Below are positions 1 through 8,763 of a DNA stretch of 64,000 nucleotides, piece by piece. The position numbers and the translations under genes were made by a program. Source of the stretch: Ramlibacter sp. WS9 (lineage in GTDB: Bacteria; Pseudomonadota; Gammaproteobacteria; Burkholderiales; Burkholderiaceae_C); NCBI RefSeq assembly GCF_003797765.1, contig NZ_RKMB01000003.1, positions 389,207 to 453,206 of the forward strand. Direction: 5' to 3'. The notes beneath the pieces were generated by a model, which searched no databases, was not told the DNA's origin, and saw only the letters and a program-made list of their open reading frames with translations. Within the stretch, counting starts at the first letter, position 1; each line of letters begins with the position of its first letter.

Positions 1-854
1 TCACCGAGCCGGACGTCACCTTGCGCCTTGATGACCACGCGTCCGGCCGCGTCCGTGCCCACACTGTCTGCGCGAACGATGCCCTGCTGGTTCACGATGC
101 CGCCATGCAGATCGATACTGCCACCCGATGACGCGATCAAGCTGCCCAGGTTGATGGCTTCGTTGGCTGGCGCCGTGACGCGCACGACGACGTTCGGCAA
201 GCCGGAGTCCACGACCTCGATGCTCTTGCCCGCTGCCAGCACGATGCTTCCACCGGGCGTGCGGACGAGGCCTTCGTTGGCAACCGAATCTCCGATGAGC
301 CAGACGCGTCCGCCGAAGCTGGTATTGATCTCGCCTTGGTTGAGCACGCGAGCGGCGGACGTGCCATCGAGGCCTTCGAACTTGAAGCGGTTCGCAAGAA
401 AATCGCCGTTCGTGATGCCGAGCGTGGATGCCACCAGGCCACCCACGTCGACTCGCGCATCCTTGCCGAAGAGCACGCCATGCGGGTTGACGAGCCAGAC
501 GCGGCCGTTCGAGGTGAGGCTGCCGAGAATGCTCGACGGGTCATTGCCCACCACCCTGTTCAAGACCTGGCTGGATGCGCTCTGCTGATCGAACCGCACA
601 CCGTTCGTGGCCCCGATCGAGAAACTCTGCCAATTCAAGATGGCGTTCGGGCTGTTGGTGATCGTCATCTGGCTGCCGTTGGTGGCGATACCCGCGCTTC
701 CGTTGACCACAACGGGCCCCGAGGGCAGTTGCGCCCACACCGTCGTGGAAACGGAAAGAAATGCCGAGGCAACCGCAGCGGCAACAGGCCGTCGCGCGAA
801 GGCGCGTCTGCTGGAATCGATCCTGCCCGTGTGGTGAACGCCGAGATGCTTCAT
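1..854 (-). CDS. TpsA-type filamentous hemagglutinin family exoprotein (partial, N-terminus)
   Basis: Secreted substrate of a two-partner secretion system; the gene runs off the left edge, so only about 284 N-terminal residues are seen. It starts with an extended basic signal region (arginines around residues 16-22), then a hydrophobic stretch ending near WAQ (about residue 51). The conserved TPS domain follows: NSPNAILNWQSFSIG, a VVGNDPSSILG segment, and NPHGVLFG, the local form of the family NPNG-type secretion motif. Repetitive beta-helix-like segments (GRVVIKAQGDV) follow. It lies 70 bases downstream of the TpsB gene on the same strand, the usual partner arrangement. Such proteins act as adhesins, contact-dependent toxins or proteases; the missing C-terminus decides which. 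Confidence 0.9.
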   Translation of the reverse strand, partial: MKHLGVHHTGRIDSSRRAFARRPVAAAVASAFLSVSTTVWAQLPSGPVVVNGSAGIATNGSQMTITNSPNAILNWQSFSIGATNGVRFDQQSASSQVLNRVVGNDPSSILGSLTSNGRVWLVNPHGVLFGKDARVDVGGLVASTLGITNGDFLANRFKFEGLDGTSAARVLNQGEINTSFGGRVWLIGDSVANEGLVRTPGGSIVLAAGKSIEVVDSGLPNVVVRVTAPANEAINLGSLIASSGGSIDLHGGIVNQQGIVRADSVGTDAAGRVVIKAQGDVRLG

Positions 855-924
855 GGTTCAGTTCCTCTCACGATGCGCCTGGCCGCGTGCATGTGCGCTA
901 CATGCAGGCTCCGGCAGGAAATCT

Positions 925-2610
925 TCAGTACACGACGTTGATCGACACGTGGGCTCGATAGTCGCCCTTGCTCGTGCTGATGGCGTTATCCAGCGCGCGC
1001 CCTACTTCGACGCTGGCACTGGCATGCTTGCCCATGTTCAGACGCGCACCCAAGCCGACGCCGCTCAGGCTGCACGAGGTTTCAGCGGTGCCTCTGCACG
1101 GCAGACCCTTGTGGTTGCTCACCCTGCCGTGATCGACGAAGACCAGCGGGCGTGCGCGAAACCCCTCGCTCGCGCCCACACCCAGCATTGGCCCGAGCAC
1201 TTCAAACCGCGCGCCCACACCGTAGTCGCCGGACAACTCGCGCTCCTCGTAGCCGCGCACGCTGCCGGCGCCGCCCAGCCCGAACTTCTCGCCGGAGATG
1301 AGCGCGTGCGGCGTGTATTGCGCGTCGGCTCGACCTGCCAGGGCGAAACCTCCGGCCAGGCCCACCTCGGCAAAGCCCGAGAGCCGCGTCAGCACATAGT
1401 GTTTTCTCGCGCCGGGACGGGCGGCTTCGAAAGTGTCCGCGGAACTTCCGCCGGCGTTCGCGGCCAGCGACGCGTTGATTCCCCAGGCCAGCTGCGGCCC
1501 CTGCTTCTGCCCGGTGTAGGCCACCATGACAGGAGCGACCGAAATGCTGACGCCAGCCGATCCGCACGCCGCAGGGCCGAAGTTCCCGAGCGCGCAGTCA
1601 TTCTGGTAGTCCTTGAAATCCACGCCGAGCGTCACACGATGGTCGTACTCGCCGATGCGATCGAGGTTGCGGTTGCCGCGCAGGCCCAGCACTTCGCCCT
1701 TGCCGGCGAATGTGAGCGGCCCGGCAGGCGTCGATGTCGTGCCGTTGCGGACGTTCGAATGGGCATAGAACGCGTCGACGGAGCCCGCCCAGTCGTACAG
1801 GGGAACGTGATAGCCGACGCTGAATACCTGCACCTGGCTCGGATGCTCGGGCGAGGTCTGGTATTGAATCGTTGCGACGTGATCGCGGCCAAACAGATTG
1901 GAATGCTGGGCACCCACGCTCAGCCGATGCCTGCCGGTCTGCTCGTTGCCGGTATTGTTGTAGCCAAGCAGGACTTGAAGCGGATCACGCTCGCTGACAT
2001 TCACTTCAGCGTCCACGTCGCCCGGCTTGCTACCCGCCGTCAGCGTGACCTTCAACTCTTTGGCGGGGTTTTCGTTGGAAAGCTGAATGTCGCGGTCGAT
2101 GGCGCGAACCACAGGGGTCGCGCCCTCACGCAAATTGGGCAGACCCGCGCGGACATTGGCCGTGGTGAAGTGGCTGTTGCCCGTCACGCGCACGGCAGCC
2201 AACTTGCCTTCGACGACCCGCACGACCACATTGCCGGAAGTCACGTCCTGTTCCGGCACGAACGCCACCACGCCGCCAAACCCTGCGTCCCGGTACGCGT
2301 TCTGTATTCGAGTGGCCAGCAGATTGAGCTCAGACAAAGTGCGGTCCGGACCTTGAACGCCGGACACCATTCCCGCAAGCACGCCTTCGGGCAACAGGGT
2401 ATTGCCTTCCACGCGGATCGAAGTGATGTTGATTTTTTGGGCCGGGGACTTGGCGGCCGGCGCCGTTTGACCCTGCACTGCCCCGGACTGCAGAGCCAGC
2501 GTGACGGCGATGGCCGCACAAGAGAATGCCAGCTTGCCGTCACGTGCTTCATACCTCCGTATCTCATCTCTGCAGATCGTCGACAAGAAGCGGAAGTCTT
2601 TGAGGTTCAT
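925..2610 (-). CDS. TpsB / ShlB-FhaC-HecB family outer-membrane transporter
   Basis: 561-aa outer-membrane pore that exports and activates the downstream TpsA protein. A long N-terminal leader holds a hydrophobic core around residues 27-45 (SCAAIAVTLALQSGAVQGQ). POTRA domains follow; the first begins at INITSIRVEGNTLLPEG and contains the family segment RIQNAYRDAGFGG. The rest is a beta-barrel rich in alternating aromatic strands. The barrel lid-lock motif VRGY appears in GAGSVRGYEERELSGDYG, and the late motif FVDHGRV corresponds to FxDxG. Length fits the family (540-580 aa). It is probably the first gene of a tpsB-tpsA operon. Confidence 0.93.
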   Translation of the reverse strand: MNLKDFRFLSTICRDEIRRYEARDGKLAFSCAAIAVTLALQSGAVQGQTAPAAKSPAQKINITSIRVEGNTLLPEGVLAGMVSGVQGPDRTLSELNLLATRIQNAYRDAGFGGVVAFVPEQDVTSGNVVVRVVEGKLAAVRVTGNSHFTTANVRAGLPNLREGATPVVRAIDRDIQLSNENPAKELKVTLTAGSKPGDVDAEVNVSERDPLQVLLGYNNTGNEQTGRHRLSVGAQHSNLFGRDHVATIQYQTSPEHPSQVQVFSVGYHVPLYDWAGSVDAFYAHSNVRNGTTSTPAGPLTFAGKGEVLGLRGNRNLDRIGEYDHRVTLGVDFKDYQNDCALGNFGPAACGSAGVSISVAPVMVAYTGQKQGPQLAWGINASLAANAGGSSADTFEAARPGARKHYVLTRLSGFAEVGLAGGFALAGRADAQYTPHALISGEKFGLGGAGSVRGYEERELSGDYGVGARFEVLGPMLGVGASEGFRARPLVFVDHGRVSNHKGLPCRGTAETSCSLSGVGLGARLNMGKHASASVEVGRALDNAISTSKGDYRAHVSINVVY

Positions 2611-2722
2611 AGTCTGGCCTGACCCAAAGGAACGTAACAGAATGATATCCAGGTTTCTGGATGTTCAGCTTTTTCTTTGACCTCTCCTTTGACCTCTCCC
2701 TCCGAACGCCTGAGGCGTGCCT

Positions 2723-3358
2723 TCAGTTGGAATCGAACCACCCGCTGCTCGAAACGGTGACGAACGTGCGTGGTTTGATCAGCTTGAATTGGGGAATGCC
2801 GCTTCGCTTGACTCCATCCAGCACCGTCGCATCCGGATACTGCATCCAGGACTCGTGGGTCCATCGGGGCAACACCTTTGCAGGGGTGTTCCCCTTCTGC
2901 TTGCGAAAGAAAGCCGCCACCTTGGCTTTCAACGCATCGACGTTCTGGCCTCTGTCCGAAAGCAGCTCGCGAGCGTTGCCGGCGACGAGCGTTCCTGCTT
3001 CGAGCTCCCCATCGCCGCCCGCGGTAATTCTTCCCCCGGACCACCGCGTCGATGCACCCAGCTCGAAGTCGTCCGGCTGCAGTGCTTCGCCCGGCGCGAG
3101 CGCCACGATCTGGAAGCCGAACGACAGCCTTCCAGCTTCGAACCCGACGTGCCGCTCCAGCTCCGCGGCGCTCCGATTCAGCAAGTACTTGAGCATCGTG
3201 AAGTCGCCCTTGACCAGCAAGGACGCGGGCGACGGCTCGTCGATGGGAGGGCAGCCGACCATCCCGGGTGAAGCGTACCGAAGCAACGCGCGCGGCTGCC
3301 CCTGCGCATGTGTTTGATGGCTGAACCCGACAGGTCCGGGTATTCGGCTCGCGGGCAT
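2723..3358 (-). CDS. Hypothetical protein
   Basis: 211-aa protein of unknown function. The start at 3358 has a GGAG ribosome-binding sequence eight bases upstream; ATGs at 3262 and 3196 are alternatives, and the best-behaved coding sequence begins near LLVKGDFTMLKYLLNRS. There is no signal peptide or membrane segment. The C-terminal third (RTFVTVSSSGWFDSN) ends in a serine/aromatic-rich tail. I recognise no family motif. It lies between the tpsBA pair and a divergent TPR-methyltransferase gene. Confidence 0.55.
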   Translation of the reverse strand: MPASRIPGPVGFSHQTHAQGQPRALLRYASPGMVGCPPIDEPSPASLLVKGDFTMLKYLLNRSAAELERHVGFEAGRLSFGFQIVALAPGEALQPDDFELGASTRWSGGRITAGGDGELEAGTLVAGNARELLSDRGQNVDALKAKVAAFFRKQKGNTPAKVLPRWTHESWMQYPDATVLDGVKRSGIPQFKLIKPRTFVTVSSSGWFDSN

Positions 3359-3491
3359 TCGGGAGTCTCCAGCGGATTCGGCGCCCGCGCATCAAGAATG
3401 ACCGGGCCTTGAATACTACAGCCGCGGCTGCCTGCTTGGCAATCGCGTGATGCCCGCACGACTCTCGTCCGCCCTGCTCACATAATCATGG

Positions 3492-4838
3492 ATGCCCGCC
3501 AAGAGACCCCCGTCGTTGCCCGGCCGCACGACGCAGCACGTCTTTCTGAAAGACGCGTTGCCCATCGCCATCCGGCTGCACCAGGAGGGCCAGCTGGAGC
3601 CCGCGCGAAAAATGTACGAGCGCATTCTCGAGGCGGCACCCGGCGATGCCAATGCGGTTCATTTTCTTGGCGTGCTGCACCATCAGATGGGCCACAGCGA
3701 CCAGGCCGCCGCGTACATCAAGCGCTCCATCGAACTCGACCCCACGGTGCCGGGCTGGTACAACAACCTGGGCAACGTGTTGCTGGAATCGAGGCGCCTG
3801 GCCGAGGCTGCCGATGCGTACGAGAAGGCGGCCGCGATGTCGCCGCGCGACGCGACCCTGCTGAACAACCTGGGCGCCCTGCGCCGCGCGCAAGAGCGGC
3901 ACGCCGACGCCGAGGCGGCGTACCGGCAGGCCATGGCGCTCGACCCCAAGCTGCCGGAGGCGCACAACAACCTGGGCAACCTGTACCGGTCGATGGGCCG
4001 CACGCAGGATGCGTTGGCGCACTACTGCGAAGCGCTCATCCTCAATCCCAAACAGCACCAGGCCCGCAAGATGCTGGGCATTGCGTACTACACCCTCCGG
4101 CGTTTTGATGAGGCGGCCAAGGTCTACCGCGAATGGCTGGCCGAAGAGCCCGACAACCCGGTACCCAAGCACTATCTGGCCGGGTGCACCGGCGAGGCGG
4201 TTCCGGCCAGGGCCGCGGACGCGTATGTGGAAATCACCTTCGACGCATTCGCGGAGAGCTTCGATGCCAACCTGGAAAACCTCACTTACCGAGCGCCCCA
4301 ATACGTGGCCTCCGCGGTTGAACGCCTATGCGGTGAAGCGGCTGGGACGCTGCACGTGCTGGACGCCGGTTGCGGCACGGGCCTGTGCGGCCCGCTGATC
4401 ACGGGCTATGCGAAGCGCCTGGTGGGCGTCGACCTGTCGGCGAAGATGCTGGCGAAGGCCCGGCCAAGGCAGGTGTACGACGAACTCGTCAAGGCCGAAC
4501 TCACCACGTACCTGCAGTCGGTGAACCAAGGCTTCGACCTGGTTATCTCTGCCGATACCTTGTGCTACTTCGGCGAGCTCGAATCAGCGCTGCAGGCCGC
4601 GCACGGCGCGCTGCGCAGTGGCGGCTGGCTGGTGTTCACGCTGGAACGCCTGGACACCGATGCCCCTGACCAGCGCTCGCGCCTCAATCCGCATGGCCGC
4701 TACAGCCACAGCCGCGCCTATGTCGAAAACGTGCTGACGCAAGCGGGATTCGACCACGTCGCCGCCGATGCGGTCCACCTTCGCAACGAGGGCGGCGTGC
4801 CCGTGCAAGGCTGGTTGATGTCGGCGCGGCGTCCTTGA
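3492..4838 (+). CDS. TPR-repeat SAM-dependent methyltransferase
   Basis: 448-aa fusion. Residues about 20-230 form at least five tetratricopeptide repeats (AHNNLGNLYRSMGRTQDALAHY and similar). Residues about 245-445 form a class I methyltransferase with the SAM-binding motif VLDAGCGTGLCG and the acidic strand-2 motif GVDLSAKMLAKA. A post-motif segment FDLVISADTLCYFGEL and a GGWLVFTLE strand follow. This matches the predicted TPR methyltransferases of COG4976. The TPR part presumably recruits a partner protein; the substrate is unknown. It is monocistronic by orientation: the upstream gene is divergent and the next one is convergent. Confidence 0.85.
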   Translation: MPAKRPPSLPGRTTQHVFLKDALPIAIRLHQEGQLEPARKMYERILEAAPGDANAVHFLGVLHHQMGHSDQAAAYIKRSIELDPTVPGWYNNLGNVLLESRRLAEAADAYEKAAAMSPRDATLLNNLGALRRAQERHADAEAAYRQAMALDPKLPEAHNNLGNLYRSMGRTQDALAHYCEALILNPKQHQARKMLGIAYYTLRRFDEAAKVYREWLAEEPDNPVPKHYLAGCTGEAVPARAADAYVEITFDAFAESFDANLENLTYRAPQYVASAVERLCGEAAGTLHVLDAGCGTGLCGPLITGYAKRLVGVDLSAKMLAKARPRQVYDELVKAELTTYLQSVNQGFDLVISADTLCYFGELESALQAAHGALRSGGWLVFTLERLDTDAPDQRSRLNPHGRYSHSRAYVENVLTQAGFDHVAADAVHLRNEGGVPVQGWLMSARRP

Positions 4839-4852
4839 ACCCCGGCCGGCGT

Positions 4853-6997
4853 TCAGTTGGCGCTGGCCAAGCCTACGCGGTTGCCGAATTCGAAGCACGC
4901 CGCTTCGAAGCTCCGGATCTCGAACAGCGCTTCTTTCAGGCTCATCTCGCCGGCGTCCATCAGCTTGCCCGCCAGGTGCTCGGTGAGCGGCTTCAGGCGC
5001 CCGAGCACCGCGCGGGTTTCGCCGTAAAGCCGCTCGCTCTGGGCTTCCATGATGCCGCGCGTCTCGTCGTCGAGGTTGCGGCTCGCGCCCTGGCCGTCGT
5101 TGGACAGCGCTCCGAAATTCAGGCGGGTCTTGCGGTACATGCCCATCTCGGCCACGGCGTGGTGCAGCAATTTGGTGACGCGCGTGATGTCGTTGTGCGC
5201 ACCGTTGGTGGTGCCTTCCTCGCCGAAGAACAACTCCTCGTTGGCCATGCCGCCCAGGAGCACGCGCACGTCGTGCTCGATGTCGCCCTTGGTCTTGAGC
5301 AGGTTGGCGCCCTGCTTGTGGAACACGAAGCCCAGCGCGTTGTTGCGCGGGTTGGCCTTGAGCGAGATCTTGATGGTCTTCATCTCGGCCTGGATCTTGT
5401 CCCAGTCGCCGCCGGCCTGCTTGCGTTCGCGCTCGAAGTCCACCAGGAAGTGGCCCCACTCGTGAATGGCGATGATGCGCCTGTCCCTCTCCCGCTCCTT
5501 CGTCGTATTCGTATTGACGTTGCCGACCAGCACGCGTTCGGCGGCCTGCATCAGCGTCTCGGTGCCGATCATGTCGCCGGCCTGCACCGCGCTGATGCCG
5601 GCCTGGTTGACGATGGTTTCCAGGTCGGCCGGGCTGCGGCCTTCGGTCACTTCCACCAGGTGGCGCAGGTCCAGCTCCGGCAGCACCTTGTCGGCGCGCT
5701 GGTCGAGGTAGTGGCCGAAAATGGCCAGGCGCTCTTCCTTGTTGGGCATGCGGAAGTCCACCTTCATCTGGAAGCGGCGCAGCATGGCCTCGTCCATCTG
5801 CATGGATTCGCTGTTGAAGTTGGAAGCGACGATCCAGATGATCTCGGCTTCGCTCTTGGTGCGCACGCCATCCAGGATGGCGAGCAGCGAGTTCTGCGTG
5901 TCGTCGTCGAATTTGCGGTGGCCGCCGCGCTTCATGAAGAGGTCTTGCGCCTCGTCCAGGAAGACGATGCAGCGCTTGCGGCGCTTGGCCATCGACGCGA
6001 TTCGGGCCAGCGTGTTGGAACCGCCCGCGACGAAGCCCGTCTCCAGGTTGGCGGCGGAATGGAACAGGATGGGCAGGCCCAGCTCCTTGGCCAGGTAGCT
6101 GGCGAGCTTGGTCTTGCCGGTGCCAGCCGGGCCGCTGAACATCACGTTGAACGGCTTGCTGATGCCGTACTCCGCGTACTCGGCGCGGCGCATGTACTGG
6201 TCCTTGATCTGCGCGACCTCGGACTTGATGTCGTCCATGCCCACCAGGTCATGGATGCTGCCGTGGATCTGCGAGGGCTCCAGGAACTTGAGCGTCTTGA
6301 ACTGGCCCTTGAGCTGGAAGAACAGGAAGCCGAGCAGGCCCACGGTCAGCGCGGCCGACAGCAGGCCGCTGACGCCGGCTTTCCAGCCGTCCTTCTCGGA
6401 CTGCGGGCGCGCACCAGCGAAGCGATTGTCCAGGCGCTCCAGCATCTCGATGCTGGCCTTGTCCACATCGGCGCGCGGCACGAAGGCAAGCTTGCTGCCC
6501 CAGCGCGCGGTAACCGCCTTGTCGGCAAAGATCTTGGTTTCCATGTCGCTGGGGTAATACGCGTACTGCTTGCCCTGCGACTCGACCAGGATGAAGCGTT
6601 CGGACACGTTCCACATCAGCGGCTTGTAGATCACGGTGATGCGGTCCACCGCGTTGGTGTCGAGGAAACTCAGCACTGAGCCGGTGCCGAACACCACGGG
6701 CAGCTTCTGGTTGAAGCTCCAGGTGGCGTCGCCCGGCTGGTCGGCGGCTGCCATGGTCTTGACCTGCTCGGCCACGGCTGCCTGCTTCTGCAGCGTCGCC
6801 GCGGAATAGATGGCTGTGGCGGGAATGAGGATGACCATGATGACGACCATCGTCTTCCTGGTCATCGACTGGATGGCGAACCAGTCCTGCAGGCGCGAGA
6901 CGGCCTTCTTGACGGCCTCGCGCAGGCTGGGCGCGGAGGCTCCGGACGCGGCTCCGTTGGGAGTGGGGGTCTGGGGACTGGGCGACAGATCCGACAT
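4853..6997 (-). CDS. FtsH-like AAA+ zinc metalloprotease
   Basis: 714-aa membrane-anchored ATP-dependent protease related to FtsH (start chosen at MSDLSPSPQ; an upstream in-frame ATG at 7033 is less likely). Visible elements: one membrane segment near residues 48-66 (TMVVIMVILIPATAIYSAA); a second near residues 225-245 (SGLLSAALTVGLLGFLFF); Walker A GPAGTGKTKLA; pore segment GFVAGG; Walker B CIVFLDEAQD; and an M41 peptidase domain with zinc motif HEWGH and a distal acidic ligand in NDITRVTKLL. It departs from housekeeping FtsH in the second region of homology (RRFQMKVDF instead of a GRFDR-type sequence) and in its long periplasmic loop. It is probably a paralogue with its own substrates rather than the essential FtsH. 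Confidence 0.85.
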   Translation of the reverse strand: MSDLSPSPQTPTPNGAASGASAPSLREAVKKAVSRLQDWFAIQSMTRKTMVVIMVILIPATAIYSAATLQKQAAVAEQVKTMAAADQPGDATWSFNQKLPVVFGTGSVLSFLDTNAVDRITVIYKPLMWNVSERFILVESQGKQYAYYPSDMETKIFADKAVTARWGSKLAFVPRADVDKASIEMLERLDNRFAGARPQSEKDGWKAGVSGLLSAALTVGLLGFLFFQLKGQFKTLKFLEPSQIHGSIHDLVGMDDIKSEVAQIKDQYMRRAEYAEYGISKPFNVMFSGPAGTGKTKLASYLAKELGLPILFHSAANLETGFVAGGSNTLARIASMAKRRKRCIVFLDEAQDLFMKRGGHRKFDDDTQNSLLAILDGVRTKSEAEIIWIVASNFNSESMQMDEAMLRRFQMKVDFRMPNKEERLAIFGHYLDQRADKVLPELDLRHLVEVTEGRSPADLETIVNQAGISAVQAGDMIGTETLMQAAERVLVGNVNTNTTKERERDRRIIAIHEWGHFLVDFERERKQAGGDWDKIQAEMKTIKISLKANPRNNALGFVFHKQGANLLKTKGDIEHDVRVLLGGMANEELFFGEEGTTNGAHNDITRVTKLLHHAVAEMGMYRKTRLNFGALSNDGQGASRNLDDETRGIMEAQSERLYGETRAVLGRLKPLTEHLAGKLMDAGEMSLKEALFEIRSFEAACFEFGNRVGLASAN

Positions 6998-7419
6998 TGC
7001 TTGGGCTTTCTTGGTGGGCAACACCCGGACCACGCCCGGCGCTGGACGTGATGGAGCGCTGCTCGAAATAAAAATTCGGGAAGCTCAGACCGGCGAACGC
7101 CGCGGCTGTTGTTGTTGCTCTACCGCTTCATGGCCAAATTGCACCGGGCCTCGAACCTCTTGTCAGTGCAATCCTACAGAGACATGGCGCGGCAGGCCAG
7201 CAACATGAGTATGGTTGTCACGCTGAGGTCTCGGGCCGTGACAAATTCACGCTTGTAGGACAAGGCCTTGTCGGCGCGACCCGCAGGAACTGGGGACCCA
7301 GAGACGGACTCCAACGAAATGGCCGGGTTTTCTTCAAGTTTCTTCCCCTGGCCCTTCAATCCCTCGGCGTGAAATCCGAGGGATTTTTTCTGCCCACAGC
7401 CACGCTCTTGAAACGCGCT
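6998..7419. other. 422-base intergenic region, possible small-RNA locus
   Basis: No convincing protein gene. The stretch holds several inverted repeats: the 14-bp perfect palindrome GACAAGGCCTTGTC near 7259-7272, and a TCCTACA / TGTAGGA pair about 80 bases apart (near 7172 and 7255). It ends in a strong intrinsic terminator reading rightward at 7358-7389, although no plus-strand gene lies upstream. A plus-strand small RNA is the simplest reading, but no clear promoter was identified. Confidence 0.35.
7358..7389 (+). terminator. Rho-independent terminator (rightward)
   Basis: Ten-bp perfect stem (AATCCCTCGG at 7358-7367 paired with CCGAGGGATT at 7376-7385), an eight-base loop and a run of six T ending at 7389. 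On the minus strand the hairpin is not followed by T's, so it serves transcription from the left, where no gene is annotated. Confidence 0.8.
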
Positions 7420-7776
7420 TTACTTGCTGAGCCAGTCAAGGGCGTCGCGCTCGGCGCCGAACAACGCGATGTCCGGGCATTGAGCCAGGCTCATCGACAC
7501 ACACTCCGTGTCCACCAGCTCGGGCGTGGCCACCAGCACCACCTTCGTCTTGGGCGTGAGCGCGCGGCGCAGGCGATCGCAGATCAGGAACTTGCCCTTG
7601 GCCTCGGGCGGCGTGTCGACACGCCGCAGGTCGATGAGGACATGGTCCTGACGCACCCGCGCCACCGCGGCCTTCACCATGTACGCCAGCTTGAGCGCGT
7701 CGCCGTTGTGCCAAAGGCCTTCGACATCGAAACGCATCATGAGCTGGTCATGGCTGGAAGCGACAGAAAGATTCAT
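7420..7776 (-). CDS. STAS/SpoIIAA-like hypothetical protein
   Basis: 118-aa cytoplasmic protein. An ATG start at 7776 is preferred over a TTG at 7803. The pattern of strand-helix units (MRFDVEGLWHNGDALKLAYMVKAAVARVRQDHVLIDLRRVDTP, later TKVVLVATPELV) resembles STAS or SpoIIAA-like folds that appear widely in Burkholderiales without known function. No catalytic motif is visible. It is preceded by an RcnB-like gene on the same strand. Confidence 0.6.
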   Translation of the reverse strand: MNLSVASSHDQLMMRFDVEGLWHNGDALKLAYMVKAAVARVRQDHVLIDLRRVDTPPEAKGKFLICDRLRRALTPKTKVVLVATPELVDTECVSMSLAQCPDIALFGAERDALDWLSK

Positions 7777-7891
7777 GGCAACGGTGGCATGGAGTTGGGA
7801 CAAGTCGAGAGTGCCACAGCCATTTGTACCGATGCGGATACAACCGCATCAGTAGTTGCCAACGGTGACTGAGCCGTTGGCTCGGCCGACT

Positions 7892-8227
7892 TCAGCGGTT
7901 CGGATAGAACTGCCGTACCCTGCCCGAGTTGTTGTCCACGAGGGCGTATTCGCCGCCGATTTGCACCCAGTGATAGCCCCGGGGCGGTGCACTCAGCCGA
8001 TGCCCGCGCCAGTCCTCGACCCGGTACTGGCGAGTGCGGTCCAAAGGAATGCGGTCGCCACGGCGGAAATAGCCCTGCTCCCATTCCAGCCGCCGCATGT
8101 CCCGCTTGAGCTGGCGCGTGGCTTCCTTCTGGGCCGCCAGGTCACCGTCACCCTGCGCCAGGGCTGCGCCCTGGAAAACCGTGAGCGACATCGCGAGGGC
8201 TGCGAGGAAGATGGCATGACGTTTCAT
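7892..8227 (-). CDS. RcnB-family periplasmic protein
   Basis: 111-aa exported protein. The signal peptide is MKRHAIFLAALAMSLTVFQGAALAQ with cleavage after ALA. The mature part carries the RcnB-family core YRVEDWRGHRLSAPPRGYHWVQ followed by EYALVDNNSGRV. E. coli RcnB is a periplasmic factor in nickel/cobalt homeostasis, but the many Burkholderiales homologues are uncharacterised, so a metal role here is only inference. Confidence 0.8.
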   Translation of the reverse strand: MKRHAIFLAALAMSLTVFQGAALAQGDGDLAAQKEATRQLKRDMRRLEWEQGYFRRGDRIPLDRTRQYRVEDWRGHRLSAPPRGYHWVQIGGEYALVDNNSGRVRQFYPNR

Positions 8228-8313
8228 GATGAGCTCCGATCCGTGGGAAGTGCTGCTCCCAGTTTAGGGCCACGGAAGGAATTCGGGTTCCCTCAGAAAC
8301 CGGAGATGATCGT

Positions 8314-8763
8314 TCAGCGCTGCAGAAATGCGTCGAGCTTGATGAAAGTGCCGGTCCAGCCGCGCTCGTGGTTGTCACGCGCCTGCTGGTCGAAGAAGCG
8401 ATCGTGGCGAAAGCGCAGCTCGCAGCCGCCGTCCTTGGGTTCGAGCTCGATGGCGACGAGCGATACGCGGTCCGGCGTGCTCTGCCAGGCCCAGGTGAAT
8501 CTGAGGCGGCGCAGCGGCGCCACCTCCTGGTAGACCCCGGACACGCGGTGCTCCTCCCCATCCGCGGTGCGAAATGCGATGGAGTAGCGGCCTCCCACGC
8601 GCACATCGAGCTCGGCGCTGGTGACCGACTCAGTGTCCGCGGGGCCGAACCAGCGGCTCAGCGCTTGCGGCTCGGTCCAGGCCCGCCAGACTTTTTCGGG
8701 CGGGACGGCGTAGTGCCGGGTGATGCTGAGGCTGGGCCGGTCTTGCGTGGGGCTTTGGGCCAT
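8314..8763 (-). CDS. SRPBCC / AHSA1 domain protein
   Basis: 149-aa START-like protein of the activator of Hsp90 ATPase-1 family. Typical features are ITRHYAVPPEKVWRAWTEPQALSRWFGP at the start, GGRYSIAFRTADGEEHRVSGVYQEV in the middle and GWTGTFIKLDAFL at the end. In bacteria these small ligand-binding proteins are commonly paired with an ArsR regulator, as here. The start lies 106 bases inside the ArsR gene, in another frame. Confidence 0.85.
   Translation of the reverse strand: MAQSPTQDRPSLSITRHYAVPPEKVWRAWTEPQALSRWFGPADTESVTSAELDVRVGGRYSIAFRTADGEEHRVSGVYQEVAPLRRLRFTWAWQSTPDRVSLVAIELEPKDGGCELRFRHDRFFDQQARDNHERGWTGTFIKLDAFLQR

Noticed and set aside
853..2622. Plus-strand 589-codon open frame
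   Set aside because: Antisense to the TpsB gene; composition is that of a codon-bias shadow with no recognisable domain.
4835..6679. Plus-strand 614-codon open frame
   Set aside because: Antisense to the FtsH-like gene, whose motifs are unambiguous.
7174..7359. Minus-strand 61-codon frame
   Set aside because: Lies in the intergenic region with palindromes and terminator; composition not protein-like and no ribosome site.
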